Origin: Actinomadura litoris
GTDB lineage: Bacteria > Actinomycetota > Actinomycetes > Streptosporangiales > Streptosporangiaceae
Length of the DNA stretch: 64,000 nucleotides
Direction of reading: 5' to 3'
NCBI RefSeq assembly: GCF_009733595.1
Contig: NZ_WOFH01000016.1
Location: 62,001 to 126,000 of the forward strand
Shown here: one piece after another, positions 8,441 through 15,774 of the stretch
Layout of the letters: every line of letters begins with the position of its first letter
How positions within the stretch are numbered: the first letter of the stretch is position 1
The notes under the pieces: model-generated
Seen by the model: only the letters and a program-made list of their open reading frames with translations
Databases searched by the model: none
Told to the model about the DNA's origin: nothing
Program-made: the position numbers and the translations under genes

Positions 8441-8887
8441 TCAGGCCAGGCGGGCGGCGACGCGCGAGAGCAGGGCGCCGAGCAGCGCCATCTCCTCCGG
8501 GCCCACGGCGTCGGCGAGCCGCGCCCACTCCGCGTCGACCGCCCCGGCGAGCGTCTCGTGCGTCTCGCGGCCGCGCGGGGTGAGGAACACCAGCACGCGG
8601 CGGCGGTCGGCGTCGTCGACCCGGCGGTGGACGAGGTTGGCCGACACCATCCGGTCGACCAGCTTGGTGAGCGTCGGCGGCGGCAGCATCGCGTGCTCGG
8701 CCACCTCCGTCATCGCGTGGCCCCGGCCGTCGGCGAGCAGCCCGAGGACGCGCCACTCGTCCAGCCCGCGCCCGCCCTCGGCGAGCACGGCGGCCAGCCG
8801 CGCCGCGACCCGGCGGTCGACGAGCGCGAGGAGCTGGGAAAAGTCCCTTTCGCTGCGTCCTGTGCTTATTGCCTCCATCGGAGGCAC
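8441..8887 (-). CDS. MarR-family repressor (AmiA-like by position)
   Basis: The product is 148 aa from GTG 8887, or 145 aa from ATG 8878; neither has a strong ribosome site. A winged helix spans residues about 45-105, with WRVLGLLADGRGHAMTEVAE leading into the recognition helix and the wing motif DDADRRRVLVFLTPRG near residue 92. It is divergent from the AmiC-like gene with only 52 bp between them. In Mycobacterium smegmatis the acetamidase genes are controlled by a MarR-like AmiA together with AmiC, and the same pairing here suggests this protein represses the amide block. The regulator family is firm; the target is inference. Confidence 0.82.
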   Translation of the reverse strand: MPPMEAISTGRSERDFSQLLALVDRRVAARLAAVLAEGGRGLDEWRVLGLLADGRGHAMTEVAEHAMLPPPTLTKLVDRMVSANLVHRRVDDADRRRVLVFLTPRGRETHETLAGAVDAEWARLADAVGPEEMALLGALLSRVAARLA

Positions 8888-8939
8888 AGGGTACCGTTCA
8901 CAGACGAATTATTCACCTCTCAACCATGCGGACCTGCCG

Positions 8940-10007
8940 ATGGTCTCGACGCCCGGCGACACGGAAACGCTCACGATCGCGCTGGTGATACCGCTGCAGG
9001 GCCCCGCGGGGATCTTCGGCCCGTCCTGCGAGCTGTGCGCGCGGCTCGCGGCCGAGGAGATCAACGGGCACCACGGCGTGCTGGGCCGCGAGGTGCGGTT
9101 CACGGTGGTCGACGGCGGCGCCGCCCCCGAGCGGGTGGCGGCGGAGGTCGACTCGCTGGTCTCCTCCGGCGCCGTCCAGGCCGTCACCGGCTGGCACATC
9201 TCGGCCGTGCGCGAGCTGGTCGCGCCGCGCGTCGCCGGGCGGGTCCCCTACGTCTACACCCCGCTCTACGAAGGCGGGGAGCGCGCCCCGTGGGTGTTCC
9301 TGACCGGCGAGACGCCGGGCCGCCAGCTCCGGCCCGCGCTGCGCTGGTTCGCCGACGAGCTGGGCGTGCGCCGCTGGGCGATCGTCGGCGACGACTACGT
9401 GTGGCCCCGGCTCACGGCCGGGGCGATCCGCGGCTACCTGGACGGCCTCGGCGGCGAGATCAGCGCGGAGTTCTTCGTCGGGCTCGGCACGCAGGACTAC
9501 GGCGAGGTGCTGGCGCGGCTGGCGCGCAGCGGCTCCGACGGGGTGCTGATGCTGCTGGTCGGCGACGACGCGGTCGCCTTCAACCGGGCGTTCGCGCGCT
9601 CGGGGCTCGACCGCGACCTGGTCCGCTTCAGCCCGCTGATGGACGAGAACATGCTGCTGGCCACCGGCGCCGACAGCACCCGCGGGCTGTTCGCGGCGGC
9701 GGGCTACTTCGAGTCGCTGCCGACCGCCGGGGGCCTGGACTTCGGCGCCCGCTACCACCGCCGCTTCGGGGCGGAGGCGCCCGTCCTCAACAGCCTGGGC
9801 GAGTCCTGCTACGAGGGCGTCCGGCTGTTCAGCGAGCTGGCGCGGCGGGCGCAGAGCGTGGACGCGCGCCGGATGCGCGCGGTCTCCGACGGGCTCGGCT
9901 ACGACGGCCCGCGCGGCGCGGTCGAGATGCGCGACCGGCACCTGCGCCAGCGGGTCTTCCTCGCCGCCGCCGACGGCCTCGACTTCGACGTCATCCACTG
10001 CCTCTGA
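8940..10007 (+). CDS. AmiC-like amide-sensing periplasmic-binding-fold protein
   Basis: The product is 355 aa from ATG 8940. It is a Peripla_BP_6 (Leu/Ile/Val-binding type) protein: TIALVIPLQGPAGIFGPSCE at the start is the first strand of lobe 1, and AAEEINGHHGVLGREVRF plus VQAVTGWHISAVREL are typical of the AmiC/UrtA/FmdD subgroup. There is no signal peptide or lipobox, so it should stay in the cytosol like AmiC, the amide sensor that controls amidase expression, rather than act as an ABC transporter receptor. No ABC permease or ATPase genes follow. The downstream neighbours are FmdB, an AmiS channel and a formamidase, which supports an amide ligand. No Shine-Dalgarno is seen, so the message may be leaderless. 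Confidence 0.78.
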   Translation: MVSTPGDTETLTIALVIPLQGPAGIFGPSCELCARLAAEEINGHHGVLGREVRFTVVDGGAAPERVAAEVDSLVSSGAVQAVTGWHISAVRELVAPRVAGRVPYVYTPLYEGGERAPWVFLTGETPGRQLRPALRWFADELGVRRWAIVGDDYVWPRLTAGAIRGYLDGLGGEISAEFFVGLGTQDYGEVLARLARSGSDGVLMLLVGDDAVAFNRAFARSGLDRDLVRFSPLMDENMLLATGADSTRGLFAAAGYFESLPTAGGLDFGARYHRRFGAEAPVLNSLGESCYEGVRLFSELARRAQSVDARRMRAVSDGLGYDGPRGAVEMRDRHLRQRVFLAAADGLDFDVIHCL

Positions 10008-10020
10008 TTCCGCCCGTCCT

Positions 10021-10036
10021 CCCCCGCCGGCGGGGG
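10021..10036 (+). terminator. GC-rich hairpin after the AmiC-like gene
   Basis: CCCCCG and CGGGGG flank a CCGG loop 13 bp after the stop codon. There is no U-tract. It may separate the sensor transcript from the fmdB-amiS-fmdA transcript. Confidence 0.45.
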
Positions 10037-10084
10037 GAATCCACCGTCTGACCTCCGCCGATCCGATTCGTCCTCGCAATCGAG

Positions 10085-10102
10085 GGCATCGGTTCCGATG
10101 CC
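10085..10102. promoter_or_regulatory. 18-bp palindrome upstream of fmdB
   Basis: Arms GGCATCGG and CCGATGCC flank two bases (TT). With a 2-nt centre it is better suited to bind a dimeric regulator than to form an RNA hairpin. It lies about 100 bp upstream of the fmdB start. Confidence 0.4.
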
Positions 10103-10147
10103 GGTTCCACGGCGCTTCCGTCCGCCGGATCCGTCATTGACAGATAC

Positions 10148-10174
10148 TTCCCCAAGAAATAGTTTCTGTGGGAA
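10148..10174. promoter_or_regulatory. 27-bp inverted repeat immediately upstream of fmdB
   Basis: TTCCCCAAGAAA and TTTCTGTGGGAA form 12-bp arms (10 of 12 bases pair) around TAG. It is AT-richer than its surroundings and ends 23 bp before the start codon, a position where a bound repressor would block transcription or initiation. It is the best candidate operator for the amide operon; the binding protein is not known. Confidence 0.5.
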
Positions 10175-10197
10175 GTAAATCGGCTGGGAGGCCCGCC

Positions 10198-10476
10198 ATG
10201 GTGACGTACCGATACCGCTGCTCCGGCTGCGGCAGCTTCGACCTCGCACTCCCGATGGGGCAGGCCGCCCCCGAGCGTCCCTGCGCGGAATGCGGCGGCG
10301 CCGCGCGGCGGGTGTTCACCGCCCCCGCCCTCGGACGCGCCGGGAGCCCGCTGTCGCGCGCCAGGGCCGCGCAGGAGGCGTCCGCGCACGAGCCCCGCGT
10401 CGTGACCCGGTCCGCGGAGCCGCGCCGCCCCGCGCCGCCGAGCGACCCCCGCCACGCCAAGCTGCCGCGGCCCTAG
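10198..10476 (+). CDS. fmdB: FmdB-family zinc-ribbon protein
   Basis: The product is 92 aa from ATG 10198, which has GGGAGG 7-12 bases upstream. The N-terminal 40 residues are a FmdB zinc ribbon: MVTYRYRCSGCGSFD supplies one CxxC and RPCAECGGAARRVF the second. The rest is a basic, Pro/Arg-rich disordered tail ending in KLPRP. FmdB was first described as a regulator candidate in the Methylophilus formamidase cluster. Here it opens the operon fmdB-amiS-fmdA with only 13 bp to the next gene. Zinc binding is a family inference. Confidence 0.85.
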   Translation: MVTYRYRCSGCGSFDLALPMGQAAPERPCAECGGAARRVFTAPALGRAGSPLSRARAAQEASAHEPRVVTRSAEPRRPAPPSDPRHAKLPRP

Positions 10477-10489
10477 CGGGGAGCCGGTC

Positions 10490-11113
10490 ATGGGAAACGT
10501 GGGCCTGCTCTACGTCGGAGCCGTGCTGTTCATCAACGCCATGATGCTGCTCGGCCGCGTCGAGGCGCGGGCGGCGGCCCTGCTCAACCTGTTCGTCGGG
10601 GCCCTCCAGGTCGTGCTGCCGACGCTGCTGCTGGTGAAGGCCGGGGACGACCTCGCGGCGATCACGGCGGCGTCGGGGATCTACCTGTTCGGGTTCACCT
10701 ACCTCTACGTCGGCATCGGCCTGCTGGCCGGGCTCGACACCACCGGCGTCGGCTGGTTCTCGCTGTTCGTCTCGGTGACCGCGCTGGTCTTCTCCGCGAT
10801 CAACTTCTTCGACGTCAAGGACCACCCGTTCGGGGTCATCTGGCTCTGTTGGTCGTTCCTGTGGTTCCTGTTCTTCGTCGTCCTCGGCCTCAAGCGCGAG
10901 GAGTACACCCGCTACACCGGCTGGGTGACGTTCGTCGCCGCCTGGGGCACGGCCGTGCTCCCCGCGTTCCTCCTGCTGACCGACCACTACACGACGGGCC
11001 CGGCGCTCGCCGTCCCGTTCGCGGTCTGCGCCGTGGTCGCCGTCGCGGGCCTGTGGGTCCTCGTCGGCCCGCGCCGCACGTCCTCCGCTCCCCCGACGCC
11101 TCCCGCCGCCTGA
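10490..11113 (+). CDS. amiS: AmiS/UreI-family amide or urea channel
   Basis: The product is 207 aa with seven evident membrane segments. It starts MGNVGLLYVGAVLFINAMML, typical of the AmiS/UreI family, and has the conserved GFTYLYVGIG helix near residue 75 followed by GVGWFSLFVSVTAL. UreI is the acid-gated urea channel of Helicobacter; AmiS is encoded with aliphatic amidases and is thought to let short amides in. Placement between FmdB and formamidase supports formamide or acetamide as the permeant. The Pro-rich last 15 residues are probably a cytosolic tail. Confidence 0.88.
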   Translation: MGNVGLLYVGAVLFINAMMLLGRVEARAAALLNLFVGALQVVLPTLLLVKAGDDLAAITAASGIYLFGFTYLYVGIGLLAGLDTTGVGWFSLFVSVTALVFSAINFFDVKDHPFGVIWLCWSFLWFLFFVVLGLKREEYTRYTGWVTFVAAWGTAVLPAFLLLTDHYTTGPALAVPFAVCAVVAVAGLWVLVGPRRTSSAPPTPPAA

Positions 11114-11198
11114 CCCGTCCACGTCCGCGACACACAGACCCAGCACCGAGACAGCAAGGCACAGCACAGCACGGCACAGCACCCAGACGGAGGCACAG

Positions 11199-12446
11199 AT
11201 GCCCGAAGTAGTGTTCAGCGTCGACCAGGCCCGGTCCATGCGCGACCAGGCGCACCCCGGCCACAACCGGTGGCACCACGCGATCCCGGCGGCGGCGACC
11301 GTCCGCCCGGGATCGGAGTTCCGGGTGGAGTGCCGGGAGTGGACCGACGGGCAGATCGGCAACAACGACTCGGCGAACGACGTCCGCGACGTCGACCTGT
11401 CGCCCTGCCACATGCTCAGCGGCCCGATCGCCGTCGAGGGCGCCGAGCCCGGCGACCTGCTCGTGGTCGACATCCTCGACATCGGGCCGATCCCGCAGGA
11501 GACCGGCTCGGTCCCCGGCCAGGGCTGGGGCTACACGGGGATCTTCGCCAAGCAGAACGGCGGCGGCTTCCTCACCGACCAGTACCCGGACGCCTACAAG
11601 GCGATCTGGGACTTCCACGGCCAGCAGGCCACGTCACGGCACATCCCGGGCGTGCGCTTCACCGGCATCACCCACCCCGGCCTGTTCGGCACCGCACCCT
11701 CGCCCGAACTGCTCGACCAGTGGAACCGGCGGGAGCGGGCGCTCATCGCCACCGACCCGGACCGGGTGCCCCCGCTCGCGCTGCCGCCGCTGGAGCAGGG
11801 CGTGCTCGCCGGGACGCTCACCGGCGCCGAGCTCGACGCGGTCGGACGCGAGGGCGCGCGGACCGTCCCGCCCCGGGAGAACGGCGGCAACCACGACATC
11901 AAGAACTTCAGCCGGGGCGCGCGGGTGTTCTACCCGGTGTTCGTGCCGGGCGGTCTGCTGTCGGGCGGCGACCTGCACTTCAGCCAGGGCGACGGTGAGA
12001 TCACCTTCTGCGGCGCCATCGAGATGGGCGGCTTCATCGACTTCCACGTCGACATCATCAAGGGCGGCATGGAGAAGTACGGGGTCACCACGAACCCGAT
12101 CTTCATGCCCGGCAACGTCGAGCCGCGCTACAGCGAGTTCCTGTCGTTCATCGGCATCTCGGTCGACCACGACACCGACACCAACCTGTACAACGACGCG
12201 ACCGTCGCCTACCGCAACGCCTGCCTCAACGCGATCGAGTACCTGAAGACGTTCGGCTACAGCGGCGAGCAGGCGTACCTGCTGCTCGGCGCCGCGCCGA
12301 TCGAGGGGCGCGTCAGCGGCGTCGTCGACATCCCGAACGCCTGCTGCTCGCTCTACCTGCCCACCGAGATCTTCGACTTCGACATCCGCCCGACCGCCGA
12401 GGGGCCGCGCCGCGCCGACCGCGGGAGCTGCGCCGTCTCGTCCTGA
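11199..12446 (+). CDS. fmdA: Formamidase / acetamidase
   Basis: The product is 415 aa and belongs to the FmdA_AmdA family, which hydrolyses formamide to formate and ammonia (EC 3.5.1.49) or acetamide to acetate. Family blocks are all present: LSPCHMLSGPIAVEGAEPGD near residue 67, the conserved PRENGGNHDIKNFSRGARVF near residue 226, SGGDLHFSQGDGEITFCGAI near residue 255, and a C-terminal VSGVVDIPNACCSLYLPTEI. Length matches FmdA of Methylophilus (about 407 aa). GGAGG lies 6-10 bases before ATG 11199. The 85-bp leader after amiS holds a run of CAGCAC-like hexamers. The operon end is marked by a strong hairpin. Confidence 0.93.
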   Translation: MPEVVFSVDQARSMRDQAHPGHNRWHHAIPAAATVRPGSEFRVECREWTDGQIGNNDSANDVRDVDLSPCHMLSGPIAVEGAEPGDLLVVDILDIGPIPQETGSVPGQGWGYTGIFAKQNGGGFLTDQYPDAYKAIWDFHGQQATSRHIPGVRFTGITHPGLFGTAPSPELLDQWNRRERALIATDPDRVPPLALPPLEQGVLAGTLTGAELDAVGREGARTVPPRENGGNHDIKNFSRGARVFYPVFVPGGLLSGGDLHFSQGDGEITFCGAIEMGGFIDFHVDIIKGGMEKYGVTTNPIFMPGNVEPRYSEFLSFIGISVDHDTDTNLYNDATVAYRNACLNAIEYLKTFGYSGEQAYLLLGAAPIEGRVSGVVDIPNACCSLYLPTEIFDFDIRPTAEGPRRADRGSCAVSS

Positions 12447-12484
12447 CCGCGCCGTCTCCTCGAAACGGGACAGGACCCGCTCAG

Positions 12485-12520
12485 GGCGGCCCCCACGCGA
12501 TGTGGCGTGTGGGGGCCGCC
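12485..12520. terminator. Strong hairpin between fmdA and the convergent methyltransferase gene
   Basis: GGCGGCCCCCAC (12485-12496) pairs with GTGGGGGCCGCC (12509-12520), a perfect 12-bp stem with a 12-nt loop that can pair further. Lying between two convergent genes, it can serve both. Confidence 0.75.
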
Positions 12521-12566
12521 CGCCCTTTCCAGGCGGGCTCGCGGGCGTCGGGCCGACCGGCGGGCG

Positions 12567-13373
12567 TCAGGCGGGCTTGCGGGCCAGGGCCCCGTACATG
12601 TGGACGTGCGCGTCGTCGACGGCCGCCGCCTCCGCGTCGGGGTGCCAGTGGTTGACGAGGACGACGCCCGGGTCCAGCAGCTCCAGGCCGCGGAAGAAGC
12701 GCCCGAAGCGCTCCTTGTCGCGGGCGACGGTCGAGATCCCGTTCGCGTTGTAGGCGGCGACCCCGGCGGTGACCTCCTCGGGCGCGCTGTCGGCGGTGCA
12801 CGCGGAGACGGCGAGCAGGCTGCCGGGCGCCAGCGGCTCCATGAGCCGGTCGAGGATCGCCTGCACCTTCGCGTCGTCGGGCATGAAGTGCACGATGGCG
12901 ATCAGGCTCACCGCGACCGGGCGGCTCAGGTCGAAGGTGTCGCGCAGCTGCGCGGAGCCGAGGATCGCCTCGGGGTCGAGGAAGTCGGCGTCGAGGTAGC
13001 TGGTCCGGCCCTCGGGGGTGCTGGTCAGCAGGGCCCGCGCGTGGACGAGGACGATCGGGTCGTTGTCGACGTAGACGATGCGCGACTCCGGCGCGACCGA
13101 CTGCGCCACCTCGTGCAGGTTCGGCGAGGTGGGGAGGCCGGTGCCGATGTCCAGGAACTGGCGGACGCCGTGCTCGGCGGCCAGGTGGTGCGCGAGCCGC
13201 GCCATGAAGTTCCGGTTCGCGCGCATCGACTTCGGGAGGTTCGGCCAGTCGGCGACGATGGCGCCCGCGGCCTCCCGGTCGGCGGGGTAATTGTCTTTTC
13301 CGCCGAGAATGTAGTCGTAAATACGTGCGGAGTGCGGTATGTCCGTCTTTAGGTCAATACTACTGTCCGTCAT
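12567..13373 (-). CDS. SAM-dependent methyltransferase, DUF574 type
   Basis: The product is 268 aa from ATG 13373, chosen because the family begins close to DIPHSARIYDYILGGKDNYP (residues 11-30), which is its signature. The SAM-binding loop is FLDIGTGLPT at 73-82, followed by the acidic IVYVDNDPIVLVHARALL. A later block, AVSLIAIVHFMPDD, is the usual motif IV region. The family (PF04672) is expanded in actinomycetes and its substrates are unknown in nearly all cases. The gene stands alone between terminators and its target cannot be guessed from context. Confidence 0.85.
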   Translation of the reverse strand: MTDSSIDLKTDIPHSARIYDYILGGKDNYPADREAAGAIVADWPNLPKSMRANRNFMARLAHHLAAEHGVRQFLDIGTGLPTSPNLHEVAQSVAPESRIVYVDNDPIVLVHARALLTSTPEGRTSYLDADFLDPEAILGSAQLRDTFDLSRPVAVSLIAIVHFMPDDAKVQAILDRLMEPLAPGSLLAVSACTADSAPEEVTAGVAAYNANGISTVARDKERFGRFFRGLELLDPGVVLVNHWHPDAEAAAVDDAHVHMYGALARKPA

Positions 13374-13527
13374 GTACAACCCCGAAACTGAAGTGGGACC
13401 TGTTTTCGGGATCATATGCCTTCTTGATCGCTAAGCGCCCACCACCCGCCCACCGCCCGTCCGCAGATCGGCGGCCAACCGCGCCGGATCGCTTCCGCGC
13501 CGCTGCGACATGCGGGATCATGACGGG

Positions 13528-14751
13528 GTGAACCTCAGTGTCTCCTCGTTCGACGACCTGTCCGCGCGCGTCGCCGCCCTGCGCGCCCGCCACGCCGAGC
13601 GCCGTCCGGGGCCCGCCGAGGGGCGCCAGCCGGTGCACACGGTCTACGTCCCGGCCGACCGGTTCTCCCGCACGGCGCCCGCCGACTTCGGCGCCGAGGC
13701 GCTGCGGCTGCTGAACACCCACACGCCCGGCGCGGGCTCGTTCGGCGCCGCCTTCGGGATGGACCCGGAGATCGCCGGACTGGTCCGGGAGCGGGTCGCG
13801 GCGAAGCTCGCGGGCGAGCCGGTCGAGGACGTGCGGATCGACTTCGAGGACGGCTACGGCGTGCGCGGCGACGCCGAGGAGGACGCGCACGTCGAGCAGG
13901 TCGCCGAGGCCGTCGCCGCCGCCTACCAGGTCAAGAGCCTCCCCCACTACTGGGGCGTGCGGGTCAAGTCGTTCGCCGACGGCGGCCACGACCGCGCGAT
14001 GCGCACGCTCGACGGGTTCCTCACGACGCTGCGCGACCGGCTCGGGCGGCTGCCCGGCGGGTTCACCATCACCTTCCCCAAGGTGCAGAACTCCGGCCAG
14101 GTCGAGTTGTTCACCGAGTACCTGGAGCGGCTGGAGACCGCGCTCGGCCTCCCGGCGGGCATCCTGCGGTTCGAGATCCAGATCGAGACCCCCGACGCGC
14201 TCCTGGACGAGGAGGGGCGCGTCGCCCTGCTCCGCTACCCGGGCGCCGCCGCGGGCCGCCTCACCGCCGCGCACTTCGGCGTGTTCGACTACACCGCCGC
14301 GCTCGGGCTGCCCCCCGAGGAGCAGCGCCTCGACCACCCGGCCTGCGACTTCGCCCGCGACCTCATGCAGGTCGCGTTCGCGGGCACCGGCGTCCGGCTG
14401 TCGGACGGCTCGACCAACGTCATCCCCCGCAACGACGGGCCGGACGAGGTCAACGCCGCCTGGTCGGTGCACGCCGAGCACGTCAGGCACTCGCTGCGGC
14501 GCGGCTTCTACCAGGGCTGGGACCTGCACCCCGCGCACCTGCCGAGCCGGTACGCCGTCGTCTACGCCTTCCACCTGACCGGCGTCGACGACGTCATCGG
14601 GCGGGTCCGGGCCTGGCACGACCAGGCGGCGGGCCGCGCCGGGGTGCTGGACGAGCCCGCGACCATCACCGCGCTCGTCGGCCGGCTGCGCCGCGCCGTC
14701 GACTGCGGCGCGCTGGACGAGAGCGCGCTGCCCGCGTCCGAGGTCTCCTGA
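13528..14751 (+). CDS. DUF6986 aldolase-like (HpcH/HpaI-related) protein
   Basis: The product is 407 aa from GTG 13528 (ATG 13510 in the same frame would add six residues). The fold looks like the HpcH/HpaI and CitE TIM barrel: DVRIDFEDGYGVRGDAEEDA near residue 110 supplies the acidic pair, FTITFPKVQNSGQVELF near residue 180 the conserved Lys, and RFEIQIETPDALLD near residue 217 the metal-binding Glu. I recall this family sitting near malate synthase or allantoicase genes in other actinomycetes, which would suit the ureide theme of the left end, but no such genes are next to it here. The reaction is unknown. Confidence 0.7.
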   Translation: MNLSVSSFDDLSARVAALRARHAERRPGPAEGRQPVHTVYVPADRFSRTAPADFGAEALRLLNTHTPGAGSFGAAFGMDPEIAGLVRERVAAKLAGEPVEDVRIDFEDGYGVRGDAEEDAHVEQVAEAVAAAYQVKSLPHYWGVRVKSFADGGHDRAMRTLDGFLTTLRDRLGRLPGGFTITFPKVQNSGQVELFTEYLERLETALGLPAGILRFEIQIETPDALLDEEGRVALLRYPGAAAGRLTAAHFGVFDYTAALGLPPEEQRLDHPACDFARDLMQVAFAGTGVRLSDGSTNVIPRNDGPDEVNAAWSVHAEHVRHSLRRGFYQGWDLHPAHLPSRYAVVYAFHLTGVDDVIGRVRAWHDQAAGRAGVLDEPATITALVGRLRRAVDCGALDESALPASEVS

Positions 14752-14802
14752 CCCCTCCCGCTTCCCGCGGCGGTTGCCGCCGGACATTCCCTCGACTAGC
14801 TT

Positions 14803-14820
14803 TGAGTGAGTACTCACTCA
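14803..14820. promoter_or_regulatory. Perfect 18-bp palindrome overlapping the promoter of the SnoaL-like gene
   Basis: TGAGTGAGTACTCACTCA is a perfect palindrome ending 13 bp before the start codon at 14834. Sites of this form are typical operators of TetR-family repressors. No TetR gene lies in the window, so the regulator would act from elsewhere. Confidence 0.55.
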
Positions 14821-14833
14821 GAAGGGGGATGCC

Positions 14834-15205
14834 ATGTCGGCTGAAGAACGGGTGCGCGAGCTGAGCGGCCGGTGGGCGGACGCCGAGCGCGCCATGGACG
14901 CCGGGACGCTGGACGAGCTGCTCGACGAGGACTTCCGCGCCGTCGGGCCGGTGGGCTACGTCCTCACCAAGGAGCAGTGGCTCGGCCGCTACCAGGGCGG
15001 CCTGAACGTCACCGCGTTCACGCTGAGGGCCGTCGGGGTGCGGGTCTTCGGCGACACCGCGATCGCGATCGGCACGCAGGTCCAGGAGGCCACCCACCAG
15101 GGGCGCCCGACGGAGGGCAGGTTCCGCGTCACGCAGGTCTACCTCCGGCGGGACGACACGTGGCGCATCGTGAGCCTCCACCTGTCGCCGCAGCAGGCGC
15201 CCTGA
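14834..15205 (+). CDS. SnoaL/DUF4440-like NTF2-fold protein
   Basis: The product is 123 aa from ATG 14834, with gaaggggg upstream. The sequence follows the DUF4440 pattern: an N-terminal helix (VRELSGRWADAERAMDAGTL), a DEDFRAVGPVG strand, and a C-terminal TQVYLRRDDTWRIVSLHLSP hairpin. The cone-shaped NTF2 fold binds small molecules or acts as an enzyme in many contexts; no catalytic residues are diagnostic here. It is monocistronic under the TetR-type palindrome and converges on the hemerythrin gene with 6 bp between stops, which points to a stress- or ligand-inducible small protein. Confidence 0.75.
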   Translation: MSAEERVRELSGRWADAERAMDAGTLDELLDEDFRAVGPVGYVLTKEQWLGRYQGGLNVTAFTLRAVGVRVFGDTAIAIGTQVQEATHQGRPTEGRFRVTQVYLRRDDTWRIVSLHLSPQQAP

Positions 15206-15211
15206 CGCCCC

Positions 15212-15688
15212 TCAGACCGAGATGCCGTTCAGGGCCTCGCGGAGTTGATCCTCCTCGTAGGCGAAGTGCGCGTCGAGTCGGGCCGTGATCCGGTCCAGCT
15301 CGGCGCGCACGCGTGCGGGGTCGGCCGCACCGAGGTCGTCCAGCAGCGCCTGGAGGCTCCGCCGGGCCCGCTCCACCTCGACGTGCTCGCGGCGCAGCCG
15401 GTCGAGGACCGGCGCCAGGCCCGGGGCCTCCCTCTCCAGCAGCGGGAAGCCGCGCGTCTCCTCGTTGTCGTGGTGCTCGCCGAGGGCGCCGCACACGGCC
15501 GCGCAGTGCTCGCGGAGTTCCGCCCCGAGATCCGGAGCCGGGGCCCGGCCGTCCAGGGCGGCGAGCACCTCGTCCCGGAGGGCGGCGAGCCGAACCCGCA
15601 GGTCGTCGTGGATCCGCACCAGCGCGTCGCCGAGCGCCACACCGCCCGGCCCGGGTCGCGTGCTCGTGTTCGCGGGGTTCTCGGTCAT
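15212..15688 (-). CDS. Hemerythrin HHE-domain protein
   Basis: The product is 158 aa from ATG 15688 with TAGGAGA upstream. Iron-ligand candidates follow the hemerythrin pattern: H in LVRIHDDLRVRL near residue 27, HHDNEETRGFPLLE near residue 72 (H and E ligands), LRREHVEVERA near residue 100 and LDAHFAYEEDQL near residue 139 (H and E ligands). Such proteins bind a non-haem di-iron centre and handle oxygen or nitric oxide. The divergent MarR gene and the shared operator between them suggest redox-controlled expression, which is inference. Confidence 0.85.
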   Translation of the reverse strand: MTENPANTSTRPGPGGVALGDALVRIHDDLRVRLAALRDEVLAALDGRAPAPDLGAELREHCAAVCGALGEHHDNEETRGFPLLEREAPGLAPVLDRLRREHVEVERARRSLQALLDDLGAADPARVRAELDRITARLDAHFAYEEDQLREALNGISV

Positions 15689-15715
15689 CGGTCTCCTATC
15701 CTGGGTACGCCCGGC

Positions 15716-15748
15716 AGACTTTGCTTTGAGAGCAAAGTCTTTTGCAAA
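15716..15748. promoter_or_regulatory. Operator in the hemerythrin/marR divergent promoter
   Basis: AGACTTTGCT (15716-15725) and AGCAAAGTCT (15731-15740) form a perfect 10-bp inverted repeat around TTGAG, and TTTGCAAA (15741-15748) follows directly. The AT-rich TTGC/GCAA arms are typical of MarR binding. The placement between the two divergent genes fits autoregulation plus control of the hemerythrin gene. Confidence 0.65.
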
Positions 15749-15774
15749 ACAAAGCTATTTTGGACGGCCAGCGC

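Noticed and set aside
8940-10007. Urea or branched-chain amino acid ABC transporter receptor
   Set aside because: There is no signal peptide and no permease or ATPase gene nearby, so a cytosolic amide sensor fits better.
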